Positions 6,299 to 8,320 of a stretch of DNA of 8,320 nt are shown one piece after another; within the stretch, counting starts at the first letter, position 1, and the number at the start of each line of letters is the position of its first letter. A program made the translations under genes and the position numbers. This stretch comes from Trebonia sp. (GTDB taxonomy: Bacteria; Actinomycetota; Actinomycetes; Streptosporangiales; Streptosporangiaceae), in contig JASHXJ010000139.1 of the NCBI GenBank assembly GCA_030043595.1, positions 1-8,320 on the forward strand. The letters are read 5' to 3'. The notes under the pieces are model-generated. The model saw only the letters and a list, made by a program, of their open reading frames with translations, searched no databases and was not told the origin of the DNA.

Positions 6299-7991
6299 AG
6301 GACACCGCGAGCGGTGCCGTCACGTTGATGTCGGTGCGGACGTCGATGACGGCGGGCCGGTCGGCCGCCAGCGCCTGCTCCAGGCCCGGCCGCAGCTGGC
6401 CGGGCTTGTCGACGCGGATCCCGAGCGCGCCCATGTCCGTCGCCAGCCGGGCCAGGTCAACGTCGGCGTAGGTCCACATCCGCCGTGACGTGGGCGTTGC
6501 CTCGCCGCCGTAGGCGCGATCGAAGCCGCGCTTGCTCTGGTTGCCCCCGCAGTTGTCGTTGACGATGGTGACGGTGCTGATGTGGCAGCGGACCGCCGTC
6601 TCGATCTCGGCCAGGTGGTAATACAGGCCCGCGTCTCCGGTGAAGACGATCACGGGCCTGTCCGGGACGGCGCACTTGGCGCCGATTCCGGCGGAGAAGG
6701 CCCAGCCGAGGTGCCCGCAGCTGCGCAGGTAGTCCTGCCCTGGCCGGGTCAGGTCGAAGTACTGGGACATCCACATGCCGGCGTGCCCGGTGTCCACCGC
6801 GATGATCGCGTCCTCCGGCATGATCGAGGTCAGGTCGGCGCACAGGCGCTCGGGCCGGATCGGCAGGTCATCGCTGGTCATGACGCCGTTGTGCCGCGCC
6901 CGCCAGGACGCCTTGAGGTCATCCACCTCGGCCAGCCACGCGGCCCGGCGCGAGGCGGTGGCCGGGTCGGCCAGTTCCCGCATCCGGCCGAGCACCGTGC
7001 GCGCGTCACCGAGCACCCTGGCCTGCAGCGGGTAGTTCCGGCCGAGAGCGGTCGGCTCGATATCGATCTGGATGGCGGGCGTACCGATCGGCGGCACAGC
7101 CCAGAAATGGGTCGTCATGCCGCCGGTCTGCGTGCCGATGAAGCAGACGAGGTCGGCCCGGTTGACGATCTGGTTCGCGCACTCGCGCGAATAGGTCCCG
7201 ACCACGCCCGCGCTCAGCCGGCCGGTGCCGATCATGGCGGCGCGGCCGTTCGCCGATGTCGCCACCGGGATCGCCAGAGCCTCGGCCAGCGCGACGAGCT
7301 CGCTCGCCGCACCGGACCAGCGGACCCCGCCGCCGGCCACCAGCACCGGCCTGGCCGCGGCCTCGAGCATGCCGAGGGCCGTGCGCACGGCCTCGTCGTC
7401 AGGTCGCGGCCGGAACGGCGGTACCGCCGCGAACTCGGGCTCGACGACGGCATCGAGCACTCCCACTTCCCTGTCGAGCTGCCCCTCGTTCCCCTGAATC
7501 TGCAGGTGAACCGGTCCCGGCGAGCCGGTCGTCGCCGCCCGGAATGCGTACCGCAGCATGTCCGGCAGCCGGGTGACGTCGTCCACGGCGCCGTTGAACT
7601 TCGTGACCTGGTCGAACGCGGGCAGGTCGTCTGCCTCCTGGTAGACCTGGCGGAACTTCGTCTGGGGGAGCCGGCCCCCGGTGAGCGCGACCACCGGTGA
7701 CCGGGCGAGGAACGGCTCGCGCAGGCCGGCCGCCAGGTTAAGGGCGCCGACGGCCTGCGCGGCGCAGATGCCGGGCCGGCCGCCGGCCCGCGCGTAACCG
7801 TCGGCCATGTAGACGGCTGCCTTCTCCCCGTGCGTGGCGATCGGGGCGATCTCGGCGTGCAGGCGCTCCAGCTCGGCGAAGGTCCGGCGCATGATGGCGG
7901 GCACCATGAACAGGTGCGTAACGCCGTAGCCGTGCAGCATCTGCGCGACCGCGGTCGCGCCCTCCTGCTGAATTCCGTGCGCCGTGCTCAC
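6297..7991 (-). CDS. Thiamine-diphosphate-dependent enzyme, acetolactate synthase-like (copy B)
   Basis: A 564-residue homologue of the plus-strand ThDP enzyme. The PYR domain has Glu56 in THGEKAAVYMADGYAR and the shared segment VYQEADDLPAFDQVTKFN. The central domain starts near 200 (RPVLVAGGGVRWSGA). The PP domain has GDAG with Asp453 and, 27 residues on, Asn480 in NDN, followed by GNQ. Hand alignment from THGEKAA to PVHL gives about 64 of 111 identities without gaps. The region after the NDN motif is longer and different from copy A (GGEATPTSRRMW), so the substrate or partner may differ. GTG 7991 is set by AAGGAG seven bases upstream; in-frame codons further upstream cross the promoter region and are rejected. 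It probably has its own promoter (see 8017-8053). The exact reaction is unknown: decarboxylase, lyase, ligase or ring-cleaving hydrolase are all possible in this superfamily. Confidence 0.88.
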   Translation of the reverse strand: MSTAHGIQQEGATAVAQMLHGYGVTHLFMVPAIMRRTFAELERLHAEIAPIATHGEKAAVYMADGYARAGGRPGICAAQAVGALNLAAGLREPFLARSPVVALTGGRLPQTKFRQVYQEADDLPAFDQVTKFNGAVDDVTRLPDMLRYAFRAATTGSPGPVHLQIQGNEGQLDREVGVLDAVVEPEFAAVPPFRPRPDDEAVRTALGMLEAAARPVLVAGGGVRWSGAASELVALAEALAIPVATSANGRAAMIGTGRLSAGVVGTYSRECANQIVNRADLVCFIGTQTGGMTTHFWAVPPIGTPAIQIDIEPTALGRNYPLQARVLGDARTVLGRMRELADPATASRRAAWLAEVDDLKASWRARHNGVMTSDDLPIRPERLCADLTSIMPEDAIIAVDTGHAGMWMSQYFDLTRPGQDYLRSCGHLGWAFSAGIGAKCAVPDRPVIVFTGDAGLYYHLAEIETAVRCHISTVTIVNDNCGGNQSKRGFDRAYGGEATPTSRRMWTYADVDLARLATDMGALGIRVDKPGQLRPGLEQALAADRPAVIDVRTDINVTAPLAVS

Positions 7992-7998
7992 CAAGCAG

Positions 7999-8004
7999 CT
8001 CCTT
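7999..8004 (-). promoter_or_regulatory. Ribosome binding site of ThDP copy B
   Basis: AAGGAG with a seven-base spacer to GTG 7991. It is the strongest ribosome binding site in the window and decides the start of this gene against a 25-codon-longer reading frame. Confidence 0.8.
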
Positions 8005-8016
8005 CGAGGCCGGGAC

Positions 8017-8031
8017 GTATGACGATCATAC
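8017..8031. promoter_or_regulatory. Candidate operator: perfect inverted repeat
   Basis: GTATGACGATCATAC consists of six-base arms GTATGA/TCATAC around three bases, identical in arm sequence on both strands. It lies 26-40 bases upstream of the copy B start codon and overlaps its candidate -10. It is AT-rich compared with its surroundings. Size and position suit a dimeric helix-turn-helix repressor (GntR- or TetR-like sites are of this size); no regulator gene is visible in the window. Confidence 0.55.
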
Positions 8032-8053
8032 AACGGCACGCCCAAAAGAAAAG
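8025..8053 (-). promoter_or_regulatory. Candidate promoter of ThDP copy B
   Basis: TATGAT (8030-8025) is a good -10 hexamer on the minus strand. The -35 is poor: CTTTTC (8053-8048) at 17 bp, in a T-rich stretch unusual for this GC-rich DNA. Transcription would start near 8018, inside the inverted repeat, so binding there would block it. Confidence 0.4.
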
Positions 8054-8087
8054 CGCGCCAGTACACGGAGGTGCCCCAGCCACTGAG

Positions 8088-8320
8088 CTAGGAACTCTCC
8101 GCTTGCTCCCACGGCGTAACGTCCAGCCGCTGTGCATAGAGCCGCTCGTAGAACGGCTGGTGGTGAGCGGCGAACCGGGCCAGGTCGGCGGAGTTCTCGA
8201 CCGTATGCGGGTACTCGTGCTCGTGCCGCTCGAAGCCGGAGCTGGCGCTGGCGTCGAGGTGCCAGCGCGCGTACTGGCGCCACTCGGGCCGTTCACCAGG
8301 TTCCCAGGTCAGCGCCCGGG
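8088..8320 (-). CDS. C-terminal fragment of an unidentified protein, possibly a sulfotransferase-like P-loop protein
   Basis: The reading frame enters from the right edge and ends at TAG 8090-8088, giving 76 residues. It is the coding frame here because it yields a normal charged/aromatic composition, with segments such as LTWEPGERPEWRQYARWHLD, SSGFERHEHEYPH and FAAHHQPFYERLYAQRL, whereas the other two minus frames give Arg/Ser/Pro-rich shadow translations. The W-x-x-G-x-R-P ... WH ... S-x-GF pattern and the final H-x-PFYERL helix recall the C-terminal part of bacterial sulfotransferase-family proteins, but no P-loop or PAPS site is in the window to test this. It is transcribed in the same direction as ThDP copy B, 96 bases upstream of it. 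Coding status is fairly sure; the function is a guess. Confidence 0.6.
   Translation of the reverse strand, partial: RALTWEPGERPEWRQYARWHLDASASSGFERHEHEYPHTVENSADLARFAAHHQPFYERLYAQRLDVTPWEQAESS

Noticed and set aside
6582..7700. 372-codon plus-strand open frame antisense to ThDP copy B
   Set aside because: Shadow of the minus-strand ThDP gene; no domain pattern.
8043..8087. Intrinsic terminator for the right-edge gene, suggested by a T-rich tract (TTTTCTTTT on the minus strand)
   Set aside because: The only upstream stem I find is four base pairs with a large loop; the T-rich stretch more likely belongs to the promoter region of ThDP copy B.
1..8320. CRISPR array, tRNA/rRNA genes, insertion sequences or phage attachment sites
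   Set aside because: No regularly spaced repeats, tRNA-like cloverleafs, transposase motifs or flanking direct repeats were seen by eye.

Overview
The window comes from a high-GC actinomycete, most likely a Streptomyces-like or related filamentous genus. The evidence is very high G+C with G/C-biased third codon positions, GTG starts, and a class Ia ribonucleotide reductase gene behind a cobalamin riboswitch and a pair of NrdR-type boxes. That last arrangement is established for the Streptomyces nrdABS operon. No taxon can be fixed from the sequence alone.

Left part (1-2744, minus strand): a nearly complete nrdA (ribonucleotide reductase large subunit) runs off the left edge. Its 500-base upstream region holds, in transcription order, two 16-bp NrdR-like boxes 31 bp apart overlapping a candidate promoter, a class-I adenosylcobalamin riboswitch, a 10-bp hairpin whose loop can pair with riboswitch loop L5, and a purine-rich ribosome binding site. 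The expected logic is that dNTP status (NrdR) and B12 supply (riboswitch) both limit this B12-independent reductase. A B12-dependent NrdJ probably exists elsewhere in the genome.

Middle part (2811-6276, plus strand): transcribed away from nrdA are a COG3618-type amidohydrolase/lactonase, an alpha/beta hydrolase 41 bp later, and a thiamine-diphosphate (ThDP) enzyme of the acetolactate-synthase fold 87 bp later. They look like one catabolic operon: two hydrolases plus a C-C bond lyase or ligase.

Right part (6297-8320, minus strand): a second ThDP enzyme, clearly homologous to the first, lies tail-to-tail with it across a 20-bp gap. It has a strong ribosome binding site and a perfect 15-bp inverted repeat over its candidate -10 element. 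Upstream of it, the C-terminal end of another gene (possibly sulfotransferase-like) enters from the right edge.

The nrdA control region is a textbook system in good detail. The less explained part is the hydrolase/ThDP cluster, whose substrate I cannot identify. A second oddity is that nrdA and the divergent amidohydrolase gene share almost the same leader sequence just before their start codons.
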